This document shows, in pieces, positions 41,705 through 49,722 of a DNA stretch of 64,000 nucleotides (the stretch's first letter is position 1; every line of letters begins with the position of its first letter). Below the pieces are notes generated by a model. That model saw only the letters and a program-made list of their open reading frames with translations, made no database searches and was not told where the DNA came from. A program made the position numbers and the translations under genes. The stretch is from JAEEJA01 sp036343175. Lineage in GTDB: Bacteria > Bacillota > Clostridia > Lachnospirales > Lachnospiraceae. The stretch lies in contig JAZASR010000003.1 in the NCBI GenBank assembly GCA_036343175.1, forward strand, positions 1 through 64,000, given 5' to 3'.

Positions 41705-44700
41705 TCATTCCATCCATGTCTTTACAATGATAGAAGAAAGCTTAAAGAGTTCCGCAGCTGGCGTCAGCCCTTCTTTTTCCTTATCCTGTACGGATGAAAG
41801 TCTGTCTGTCCTGCTCATGGTAGCACTTATAGCTGATACGCTGAAACCTGCTTTTTCCAGGGATTCTTTTATCTGAACAGCCTTTTCTTCCGCTTTATCA
41901 AGACCTGCACGGTTCTCACTGTAGATAATACCATTTACAGACCTGTTAAATAAAGTGAACTTCATTTCCTGATATCCGTTTTCAGGATCAGGAACAGAAA
42001 TAGACAGGCGGTTCTTCCGGTCAGTATTCTTAAAGTAGGTAACATTCATGTTCATGACGCCGTCAGAAGTCCTTACCGGCAGGTCATAAGAATATCTTCT
42101 GGAAAGACCCGACATAAGTCCCGTCAATGAGCGTAAGTCTAAAGCGGAACTTAACATAGAGCCATCAGACAGTGAAGAACCGACAGTTCTCTCTTCAAGG
42201 TCTTTCATGATGCTTAAAAATGCACTCTCTGTATCAAAGAGCTTTTCAGGACTTTCCAGGGCATCCGGCACCTGATCTACAAGACGGTTAAAGGCTTCAA
42301 GCTCACTGTCACGAAGTGAATCCTCAACAGCTCTTTCATCTGCATGGATATCAGCCGTATCCTCTCCGGTCTGATCGTCGGAAACAGAATCTCCGGCACC
42401 CGAAGCACTGCCGATCTGCCCACGCTGATTAAGCCTCTTCCAGGTCTTTTCATAAGGGTCGACCGGTCTGCCATTAATATCTGCAGCAGACATAAGTCCG
42501 GCGGAAATCATGTTCCCGACCGTTGTGGCAATACCGAATTTTTCAAGATATTCTTTTACATTTTCATCTGAAGCATATTTAACTGCATCTGCTGAAAGAC
42601 TGCTGAAGTAATCTTCTTTTATATATGCATTGATGCTTTCTGAGGCAGTGAAGCTTTCAAGGGAAATATCCAGAAGATCTTCAGGATCATGATCAGATCC
42701 CGGAGCATTAAGGACATTACCCTCTTCCATAGCCTCCATAAGCTGCCCGGCTTTCATGGACAGATAATCTTCATCTGCGCTTTCGTAAATTTCTGCATCT
42801 GAGGCGTTGCTTCCATCTGCCATATTTTCTGCGGCCGCATTTTCATCCGCCTCAGCAAAAGACCTTTCAGCTGCTATTCCGCCATCTATCATGGATACAG
42901 TATCAGGCCTTGTCCATACAAGCTTTAAAAGGCCTCCGAAATCAGTATCTTCAGCAACATCAATATCCTTTCCTATGGTCTTTGAAGCCCTGAGGATATT
43001 TCTAAGAGTAGGTGCCTGTCCCATATCAAGGACGCGCCCAAGTGCTCCGCTGTTATGTTGGGTAATGGTATTTAACAGCCGGTAAATGCCCTTGTATGCA
43101 TCCTTTTCTTTTTCCGTGATCCCATTCCTATGGTCAAGCTTCACCAAGAAGTCAGCATACCTTTCATCAGAAAGAGCAGGATCCTTCATGGAAGACAATA
43201 GGTCATTTACTTCGTCAACAGTCATATCAAGCGGATTCTTACCGCTTCTTATCATGTCAAGGACATTCTCAGGAGTCATGCCCCTGATCATTTTATTTAC
43301 TTTAAGATCAAATGATCTTACCATTTCCACACTCTCACGGGTAATAGATACTCCTGCGCTTCCAAGTATGCGGATGGCACGCCTGTTATCATCTGTGTCA
43401 GCAAAGCCCAGATCTTTAAGTATGTCCCCTGAATTCCGAAAAGCCTTTTCAAGACTGTCTCCAAGGTCAGTACGTACTTCTGTGGATACTGCCTCGAAAT
43501 CATCCATGTACTTCTGCATGCCGACAGCAGCATTAACAGCAGTTTTTCTCAATTCACCCACAGTCACCATCGAATATCTCCGGTAATCTGACATAGCTAA
43601 GATCTTTGCAGGCGCATGGCCAATATCATAAACAGAATCGAGAGTGTCCCCATATAATACACTTTGTGTTTCGCTAAAAGCGGATATGGTCTCTATACTT
43701 CCTGAAACGGCCGGACTTACGGCTCCGTATGATCTTGCTTCCTGATCACGCAGGGCGTCAACTATCTGACCAAGCTCTGAAGTATCTGCATTCAGCCCGC
43801 TCTTTTTTATAACAGTATATGAGCTGATGGTGAACTTAAGTCTCATCTCTTCAAGCTGACGGCGGGTCTTAAGCTTTACAAGAGCACGGAACTGTTCTTC
43901 CGGATCATCACTCGCAGTTCCTGCTGCAAACTCCTTAACTGCAGACAGATAATCATCGATATCGTAAAGACTCCCCTTATCTCCTGCCTTACTGCCTGAA
44001 GCAGCCGAAAAGTCAGAATTTCCAACCGTCTCATGGTAAGAGATGTAAGCAAAACGGATATCCGTGACTGTAATTTTTACGGATCGGGTCAAAGAATATA
44101 ATCCGACCGCTGCCTGATCAGAAGAGTCCTTACTGCCGGCATCTGTCTGAACCTTGGCAGCGGAAGCGGATAACGATATCATGGCTTCCTTAACATCCGC
44201 GGGATCGATATTGCCCTGTTTCTCCTCCCTGTCAATGACAGTATCTACAGCCTTATCAACGTTGCTGCCATTAAAGTCATGAAGCTGTTTAATAAAATTC
44301 ACAGCCTCTTTCAATGCATCATCTGTGACAAGAGCATCTGCAGGCTCTTTGCCTGAAGCTGCAGCGTGGATCACTGAATCTATCGTATCAGAAATATTAT
44401 AATTATCGGAGATCTTATCAAGCTCCGCTAATTTCTGAATATTCTCCCCTGTGACCGGAAGGTCATTCTCAAAAAGCCACTCCGCAGAAGTCCCGGCATC
44501 TTTTACCTCGAGACCTGATGAGGCGATCACTTTCTCAGCCTGTGGTCTTATGGTCTCCCAGACCGCGCATTTATCTGATGAGGATGCGGCCGGCAGTGCA
44601 GATTCTTTTGAAAATGCCGCCTCATAAATATTCCTTATGGTAGGTTCCAGGTCATTTCCTATCAGATACTTCTTCTGTCCGTCAGTCATATGATAAGCTT

Positions 44701-45322
44701 TGCGGCTTTCTTCGAGAGCCTCTGCAGTCTTCTGTACGGACGCCTTGTCAGCAGAGCATCCGGAGGATGCGAGTATGGACTTCAGAGCATCCATGCCCCT
44801 GGAATTAATAGCTCCCATTACCTGTAAACTATCCTGAAGCTTCTGTCTGTCATGATTCTTATCGTCAATGGCGCTTAAAGTTTCCTTCTGCTCTTTAATT
44901 CTTTTGATGGCACGTTCAAGAGCTTCATCGTTGTACTCCTTTATCGACTTATTGCCGGACCCGGAAAGCCCTTTCACATCTTCACCGGTAAGTGCTGTAA
45001 GGTCAGATGCTGCCTTTCTGTCAGCATTAAGCAGATCACATTCAGCGCCTGAGCCATTGATTCCTGCCGGACTTTTAAGTCCTGATCTGCTCATACGGCT
45101 TCCATAAACAGATGCAATATCAGCTCCGGGCGTCTTTAAAGATCCCTTCTTATCGTAAGAAGAGGAAATATATGATCCTTTTTCATCTGAAGGATCATCA
45201 AGGATAGATACGGCATCGAAAGCCGTATTACCGGAATCCTTTACTGCCTTCCCGGCTCGCGGCAGAACTCCCTGCCTGCCTGTCTCTTTACTCTTGCTTA
45301 TAAGTATCTCATTGATATTCAT
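41705..45322 (-). CDS. Large flagellar-locus protein with FliK-like C-terminus
   Basis: 1205 residues, no signal peptide or membrane segment, acidic and low in aromatic residues. The body is mostly helical with many Ser/Ala/Asp stretches. It is probably the type annotated DUF6240 in related genomes, which I recall but cannot confirm. The last ~130 residues (DGVMNMNVTYF, NRLSISVPDPENGYQ, EKAVQIKESLEKAGFSVSAIS) look like the C-terminal domain of FliK, the hook-length control protein, in strand and helix order. It is transcribed from a sigma-28-like promoter ~50 nt upstream and directly precedes flagellin, so a flagellar role is likely. GGGAGG and a U-rich 9-nt spacer precede the ATG at 45322. 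Confidence 0.8.
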   Translation of the reverse strand: MNINEILISKSKETGRQGVLPRAGKAVKDSGNTAFDAVSILDDPSDEKGSYISSSYDKKGSLKTPGADIASVYGSRMSRSGLKSPAGINGSGAECDLLNADRKAASDLTALTGEDVKGLSGSGNKSIKEYNDEALERAIKRIKEQKETLSAIDDKNHDRQKLQDSLQVMGAINSRGMDALKSILASSGCSADKASVQKTAEALEESRKAYHMTDGQKKYLIGNDLEPTIRNIYEAAFSKESALPAASSSDKCAVWETIRPQAEKVIASSGLEVKDAGTSAEWLFENDLPVTGENIQKLAELDKISDNYNISDTIDSVIHAAASGKEPADALVTDDALKEAVNFIKQLHDFNGSNVDKAVDTVIDREEKQGNIDPADVKEAMISLSASAAKVQTDAGSKDSSDQAAVGLYSLTRSVKITVTDIRFAYISYHETVGNSDFSAASGSKAGDKGSLYDIDDYLSAVKEFAAGTASDDPEEQFRALVKLKTRRQLEEMRLKFTISSYTVIKKSGLNADTSELGQIVDALRDQEARSYGAVSPAVSGSIETISAFSETQSVLYGDTLDSVYDIGHAPAKILAMSDYRRYSMVTVGELRKTAVNAAVGMQKYMDDFEAVSTEVRTDLGDSLEKAFRNSGDILKDLGFADTDDNRRAIRILGSAGVSITRESVEMVRSFDLKVNKMIRGMTPENVLDMIRSGKNPLDMTVDEVNDLLSSMKDPALSDERYADFLVKLDHRNGITEKEKDAYKGIYRLLNTITQHNSGALGRVLDMGQAPTLRNILRASKTIGKDIDVAEDTDFGGLLKLVWTRPDTVSMIDGGIAAERSFAEADENAAAENMADGSNASDAEIYESADEDYLSMKAGQLMEAMEEGNVLNAPGSDHDPEDLLDISLESFTASESINAYIKEDYFSSLSADAVKYASDENVKEYLEKFGIATTVGNMISAGLMSAADINGRPVDPYEKTWKRLNQRGQIGSASGAGDSVSDDQTGEDTADIHADERAVEDSLRDSELEAFNRLVDQVPDALESPEKLFDTESAFLSIMKDLEERTVGSSLSDGSMLSSALDLRSLTGLMSGLSRRYSYDLPVRTSDGVMNMNVTYFKNTDRKNRLSISVPDPENGYQEMKFTLFNRSVNGIIYSENRAGLDKAEEKAVQIKESLEKAGFSVSAISATMSRTDRLSSVQDKEKEGLTPAAELFKLSSIIVKTWME

Positions 45323-45327
45323 AAAAA

Positions 45328-45400
45328 AAGCCTCCCGACTTCACCTAACCGACAAATACTTTTCTATACATATTTATCGGCAGCAAAAGCCGGAAGGCTT
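45328..45400 (-). terminator. Terminator of the ABC operon enclosing a promoter in its loop
   Basis: On the minus strand the outer stem pairs 45387-45400 with 45328-45341 (14 bp including two G-U) and the inner stem pairs 45371-45380 with 45349-45358 (10 bp, one G-U). Seven T follow immediately. It lies 16 nt after the ABC ATPase stop. The 3' arm contains the GGGAGG ribosome-binding site of the next gene, whose ATG directly follows the T run. Confidence 0.88.
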
Positions 45401-45401
45401 A
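45374..45401 (-). promoter_or_regulatory. Sigma-28 (FliA/SigD)-type promoter nested in the terminator
   Basis: The perfect -10 GCCGATAA (minus strand, 45374-45381) with TAAG (45398-45401) 16 nt upstream fits the sigma-28 consensus. Transcription would begin near 45367, inside the hairpin loop, so the RNA lacks the 5' arm of the terminator. Confidence 0.75.
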
Positions 45402-45416
45402 ATAACAAAAGAGCCT

Positions 45417-46286
45417 TTATTTGATGACGCTTGCGAGGAAACTCTTAAGATGCTGATCCTTAGGATTATCCAGCACTTCCTCAGGAGTGCCGTCTTCCTT
45501 GATCCTTGTCTCATCGATAAAGAGCACCCGGTTTGCCGCTGACTTTGCAAATCCGATCTCGTGAGTAACGACGATCATGGTCATGCCGTCGCTCGCAAGC
45601 TCCTTCATGATATTTAAGACCTCATTTACCATCTCAGGGTCAAGGGCTGAGGTCGGTTCATCAAAGAGCATAACGTCGGGATTCATCTCGAGTGAACGGG
45701 CAATAGCCGCTCTCTGCTGCTGACCGCCTGAGAGCTGGAGCGGATAAGCATCCGCCTTATCAGAAAGACCTACTCTTTCAAGGAGCTGTGCAGCTTTCTC
45801 ATCAGCCTCTTCCTGAGTCATGATGCCAAGCTTTACAGGCGCAAGGGTAAGGTTCTTCTTAATGGTCATGTTATGGAAAAGATTGAACTGCTGAAAGACC
45901 ATTCCTATCTTCTCACGTACCTTTCTCTGGTCCGTGCCCTTAGCTGTTATTGACTTTCCTTCGAAGAAGATCTCGCCCGATGTAGGCTCCTCAAGGAGAT
46001 TCAATGAACGGATGAATGTAGACTTGCCGCAGCCGGACGGACCGATGATGGCGACTACATCGCCCTTCCTGAAGTCAATAGATATGTCCTTAAGAACTTC
46101 CTTATCACCAAATGACTTTGACAGGTTCTTTACACTTATGAGTACGTTGCCGGTCTTTATAGCATCGTTGCCGCTGCCCTTCTTCTCATTTGCAGCAGTA
46201 CTTTCTTCAGCCGCGGTCTCAGTTGCTTTTGTATTTTCATTCTCTTCCGCAGAGGTCTTATTTTCTTTTATATTCTCATCTTTCAT
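45417..46286 (-). CDS. Polar amino acid ABC transporter ATP-binding protein
   Basis: 289 residues. ATPase with Walker A GPSGCGKST, Q-loop FQQFNLF, signature LSGGQQQR, Walker B MLFDEPTSALD and the H-loop VVTHEIGF. Closest in style to GlnQ-type proteins of the polar amino acid uptake family. Residues 1-45 are a Glu/Asn/Thr/Ala-rich extension ahead of VLISVKNLSKSFG that is not part of the fold. The gene overlaps the binding-protein/permease gene by 11 nt, with AAAGGAG inside that gene. Energises uptake of an amino acid, identity unknown. Confidence 0.95.
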   Translation of the reverse strand: MKDENIKENKTSAEENENTKATETAAEESTAANEKKGSGNDAIKTGNVLISVKNLSKSFGDKEVLKDISIDFRKGDVVAIIGPSGCGKSTFIRSLNLLEEPTSGEIFFEGKSITAKGTDQRKVREKIGMVFQQFNLFHNMTIKKNLTLAPVKLGIMTQEEADEKAAQLLERVGLSDKADAYPLQLSGGQQQRAAIARSLEMNPDVMLFDEPTSALDPEMVNEVLNIMKELASDGMTMIVVTHEIGFAKSAANRVLFIDETRIKEDGTPEEVLDNPKDQHLKSFLASVIK

Positions 46287-48516
46287 TTTTCTTGAGGCTC
46301 CTTTCCATACGTGATACTAAGGCTGAAAGCCCGATTACGATTACAAGGTAGATAACTGCAACTGCAATGAGAGGCAGGAATGCCTGATATGTAACGCTTC
46401 GGATGATATCGCCGCCTCGTGTAAGATCTGTAAGTCCGATGTAGCCGGAGATAGATGTCTCCTTAAGGAGTGAAATAAACTCATTGGCCAGTGCAGGAAG
46501 AATATTCTTAAATGCCTGAGGAAGAATGACAGACAGCATTACTGTCGAGAATTTAAGTCCAAGACTCTTCCCGGCCTCAAACTGACCTTCATCGATAGAC
46601 ATGATACCTGAACGCACGATCTCGGCAACGTAGGCGGATGAATTTATACCGAAGGCAACTATGGCGACTATGACCTTATTGATATCTACACTCGCAAATA
46701 TGATGTAGTAGATGATGAGGAGCTGTACCATGACAGGTGTTCCACGGATAACTGCTATATAGATCTTTGCAAGGAAATTCAGAACAGGTACATAGCCATT
46801 CTTATCGTGGGCAACTCTTATGACTGCAAGCAGGAATCCTCCGAATATACCAAGAAGTGCTGCAAAGAATGCGATGATAATAGTGTTTCCAAGACCACGA
46901 AGCAGGAACTTATAACGGGAATCCTGTACGAATGCTGTCCGGAACTGATCCTTAAGAGTACTTCCCACAGAAGTCTGGCTGTCATCGCGTACTATGATCA
47001 CCTGCTTCGATGTGGTATATGAGTCTGAGAAGTTTATTTCCTTCTCTCTTTCAGGTGTTACTGTAAAGCCCGCAAGACCTATGTCTGCTTTGCCTGAGCT
47101 TACAGCATTTATGATGGAATCAAACTCCATATCCTCGATCTCAAGGACAAGCCCAAGCTTATCAGCTATTGCGTGCCCTATCTCAACGTCGATACCTGTA
47201 ATGGAATCCTTATCGGCTCCGTCCTTATAATACTCATAAGGAGGGAACTGGGCATTGGTAGCCATGACGAGCTTATCCCCGTCAGTTACCTTCTGAACGT
47301 AGTGATAATCACCATTTCCATTAATATAAGAATCAAGGATCTTATCAAGAGTACCGTCAGCCTTGATATCCGATATAGCTTCATTTACATTCGCAAGGAG
47401 CTCATCATTGCCCTTGGCAATGACTGCCGCATAATCCTCATTCGTGAATTCCTCATCAAGGATCATAAGACCCTTGTTCTGATTCACAAAGGCCTTTGCA
47501 GGCTGCTCATCGATAACTACAGCATCGATCTTGCCCTGTTTCAAAGCCTGGACTGCATCGGTACCGGAACGGTAACGCTCCACCTTTGTGCCCTTATCGT
47601 CGCCTTCATAATCACTGACATATATATCACCCGTGGTTCCGAGCTGAACGCCGATCTTGCTGCCCTCAAGATCATCAACACTGTGTACCTTATTCTTTAC
47701 GACCTTCTTCTTGGCATTATCACGTACTATGATCACCTGCTTTGAAGTCGTATATGGATCAGAGAAATTTATCTCCTTCTCTCTTTCAGGTGTTACAGTA
47801 AAGCCTGCAAGACCTATGTCTGCCTTGCCTGAGCTTACAGCATTTATTATGGAATCAAATTCCATATCCTCGATCTCAAGGACAAGCCCAAGCTTATCAG
47901 CTATTGCATGACCTATTTCAACATCGATGCCGACTATGGCTCCCTTATTGTCGCCATCCTTGTAATATTCATAAGGAGGGAACTGAGCATTTGTAGCCAT
48001 AATGAGCTTTTCCCCGTCGGTCACCTTCTGCTCATAATGATAATCGCTGTTCCCGTTGATATATGAATCAAGGATCTTATCGAGAGTACCATCAGCCTTT
48101 ATATCAGCGATAGCCTCGTTTACTTTCTCGAGAAGTTCGTCATTCCCCTTGGCAACGCAGGCTGCATAATCCTCATTTGTGAATTCCTCATCAAGGATCC
48201 TTAAATTCTCATTCTGCTCCACGAACTTTTTGGCAGGCTGCTCATCGATAACTACAGCATCGATCTTGCCCTGCTTTAAGGCCTGAACAGCATCGGCACC
48301 GGAACGGTAACGCTCGACCTTAGTGCCCTCTTTATCACCTTCATAATCGCTTACATAGATGTCGCCGGTCGTTCCCAGCTGAACACCGATCTTACTGCCT
48401 TTAAGATCATCTACACTGTTGACGTGATTAGCAAGATCTTTGCCGCAGCCCGACAGGCCCAAGCACATCATCAATGTAAGAAGCATGGCAGTAAATAAAG
48501 CCCATGATCTTTTCAT
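46276..48516 (-). CDS. Fused duplicated binding protein and permease of amino acid ABC transporter
   Basis: 746 residues. A lipoprotein signal (LSGC, Cys24) is followed by two copies of a 245-residue unit (about 34-266 and 279-511), then a GlnP-type permease (about 545-740; EAA loop near EAGKSLGLKFS). Each unit begins with what is normally the second half of a type-3 binding protein (SVDDLKGSKIGVQLGTTG to LDKILDSYING) and ends with what is normally the first half (KLIMATNAQFPPYEYY to INFSDPYTTSKQ). The order is therefore C-half, N-half, C-half, N-half: one conventional domain in the middle and two flanking halves that could pair with each other. The unit DNA is very similar, so the duplication is recent. 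The ATPase gene overlaps its end. Confidence 0.9.
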   Translation of the reverse strand: MKRSWALFTAMLLTLMMCLGLSGCGKDLANHVNSVDDLKGSKIGVQLGTTGDIYVSDYEGDKEGTKVERYRSGADAVQALKQGKIDAVVIDEQPAKKFVEQNENLRILDEEFTNEDYAACVAKGNDELLEKVNEAIADIKADGTLDKILDSYINGNSDYHYEQKVTDGEKLIMATNAQFPPYEYYKDGDNKGAIVGIDVEIGHAIADKLGLVLEIEDMEFDSIINAVSSGKADIGLAGFTVTPEREKEINFSDPYTTSKQVIIVRDNAKKKVVKNKVHSVDDLEGSKIGVQLGTTGDIYVSDYEGDDKGTKVERYRSGTDAVQALKQGKIDAVVIDEQPAKAFVNQNKGLMILDEEFTNEDYAAVIAKGNDELLANVNEAISDIKADGTLDKILDSYINGNGDYHYVQKVTDGDKLVMATNAQFPPYEYYKDGADKDSITGIDVEIGHAIADKLGLVLEIEDMEFDSIINAVSSGKADIGLAGFTVTPEREKEINFSDSYTTSKQVIIVRDDSQTSVGSTLKDQFRTAFVQDSRYKFLLRGLGNTIIIAFFAALLGIFGGFLLAVIRVAHDKNGYVPVLNFLAKIYIAVIRGTPVMVQLLIIYYIIFASVDINKVIVAIVAFGINSSAYVAEIVRSGIMSIDEGQFEAGKSLGLKFSTVMLSVILPQAFKNILPALANEFISLLKETSISGYIGLTDLTRGGDIIRSVTYQAFLPLIAVAVIYLVIVIGLSALVSRMERSLKKNER
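46984..47682. repeat. Second copy of the 735-bp intragenic duplication
   Basis: Closely matches 47719-48417 at a constant offset of 735 bp (for example CGTACTATGATCACCTGCTT at 46988 and 47723). In frame; encodes residues 279-511. Confidence 0.9.
47719..48417. repeat. First copy of the 735-bp intragenic duplication
   Basis: Encodes residues 34-266 of the binding-protein/permease fusion. Most differences from the other copy are at synonymous positions. Confidence 0.9.
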
Positions 48517-48754
48517 GTTTAAATCCTCTTTTCTTTTTGCTTTAGTGCGCTTTTAATATAATATGTATAAAAAGAAGCCCTGATCCAAAAAAGAAATAAA
48601 GAAATTTACGCCAATTTTCCTTTTTTGATTCATAAGACTCCCTACTTAAAAGCACCCGGAAATTATACCATATTATTTAACGGGAAAAAATGATTTTATG
48701 CAGAAACGAAGCAAATAAAAAGAATATGTTAATAAATAAAGACAGTTTCGATCA

Positions 48755-48796
48755 AGCCGGTTATGATCATTTTAAAGACATGATCTTTAGCCGGCT
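48755..48796. promoter_or_regulatory. Dyad element in the divergent gap
   Basis: AGCCGG (48755-48760) and CCGGCT (48791-48796) are inverted, and inside them TGATCA and TGATC continue the symmetry with small mismatches. No U-run follows. It lies just upstream of the plus-strand promoter, so an operator is possible. Confidence 0.45.
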
Positions 48797-48807
48797 GATA
48801 ATTAACT

Positions 48808-48836
48808 TTGATAAAGGACATCATTCGTGGTATTAT
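48808..48836 (+). promoter_or_regulatory. Sigma-A promoter of the CmpB-like gene
   Basis: TTGATA (48808-48813), 17-nt spacer, TATTAT (48831-48836); 57 nt before the ATG at 48894. Confidence 0.65.
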
Positions 48837-48893
48837 GTAATAAATAAAAAATTACAGTTAGCAATATAAAAGCACAATTCAAAACAGGGAATT

Positions 48894-49667
48894 ATGAAAG
48901 ATATAATAATACTTGATACAAACTTTTATTTTATAGCCTTTAATTTCTTCATATACGGTTTTTTTGGCTGGATATATGAGACCATATATGAATCGATAAG
49001 GGCAGGAAGTCTTATTAACCGTGGATTTTTAACGGGACCTCTTATACCGCTGTACGGTCTTGGCGCCGATGCCATATATCTCATCTTAAGACCTTTTACA
49101 AGGCACCCTTCGGTACTGTTCCTTGCAGGTATGATATTCTGCACCACAATTGAATATCTTACTTCAGTCATGCTGGAAAAGCTATTTCATACCCAATGGT
49201 GGACATATGACTACTTCCAGTTCAACTATCAGAACCGCATTGCCCTTGTGCCGTCGCTTTTCTGGGGATATATGACATTACTTGATTTTGATTTCCTCCA
49301 GCCCGGCGCGATAAAGATCATAGATCAATTTCCATATGAATTCGGTCAGAGATTCTTATGCGTACTGCTGATAATACTTGCAGCTGATATCATATTCTCT
49401 TATGCTTCATCATTTAACCTGTTGAGGAAGCTGCAGAAGTACTTCAAATTACATGAGGGAGTACTTGAGCTTAAGCCTGACTTCTTAAATGTCAACCGCC
49501 GCATACTCGGTGCCTTTCCGGGCATGAAGATCATCTCCAGGCAATATGGCAAGGTCAGGGATGCCGGAAGAACCCGATATCTGCTTGTTAAAAAGCACAT
49601 ACGGATACTCAGGCAGAACGAGAAAAACAACGACAATGAAGATAGCAATAAATTTGATGACAAATAA
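48894..49667 (+). CDS. CmpB-like putative membrane transporter component (PF06541 type)
   Basis: 257 residues with about five membrane helices in the first 175. The family pattern is clear: FFGWIYETIYESI, NRGFLTGPLIPLYG, EYLTSVMLEKLF followed by WWTYDY, and a last helix. Members are annotated as type IV ABC transporter-like proteins but the function is not established. The C-terminal 80 residues are a basic cytosolic tail. It has its own promoter and ends in a bidirectional terminator shared with the P-type ATPase gene. Confidence 0.88.
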   Translation: MKDIIILDTNFYFIAFNFFIYGFFGWIYETIYESIRAGSLINRGFLTGPLIPLYGLGADAIYLILRPFTRHPSVLFLAGMIFCTTIEYLTSVMLEKLFHTQWWTYDYFQFNYQNRIALVPSLFWGYMTLLDFDFLQPGAIKIIDQFPYEFGQRFLCVLLIILAADIIFSYASSFNLLRKLQKYFKLHEGVLELKPDFLNVNRRILGAFPGMKIISRQYGKVRDAGRTRYLLVKKHIRILRQNEKNNDNEDSNKFDDK

Positions 49668-49700
49668 AAAAAGAGGCATAAAAGATCTGCCTCTTTTTTT
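49666..49700. terminator. Bidirectional terminator
   Basis: AAAAAAAGAGGCA (49666-49678) pairs with TGCCTCTTTTTTT (49688-49700). T-runs follow on both strands, so it serves the plus-strand CmpB-like gene and the minus-strand P-type ATPase gene. Confidence 0.9.
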
Positions 49701-49722
49701 TATTTCCCTATGGACTGCAATG

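Larger units (their letters stand above)
48517..48893. other. 377-nt gap between divergent transporter genes
   Basis: Contains a dyad (48755-48796), the plus-strand promoter at 48808-48836, and an AT-rich stretch ahead of the minus-strand fusion gene with several TATTAT-like boxes but no clear -35. No RNA gene or ORF seen. Confidence 0.55.

Noticed and set aside
47173..47745. 190-codon plus-strand frame across the duplicated binding-protein gene
   Set aside because: It mirrors a highly conserved coding region and its sequence is Ile/Leu-rich noise.
46951..48420. The 735-bp duplication as an assembly artefact
   Set aside because: Copies differ at many, mainly third-codon, positions, so they are real diverged copies, although long reads should still confirm copy number.
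48517..48620. Riboswitch or T-box before the amino-acid transporter genes
   Set aside because: The leader is short and AT-rich; no T-box TGGN bulge or known aptamer core was seen.
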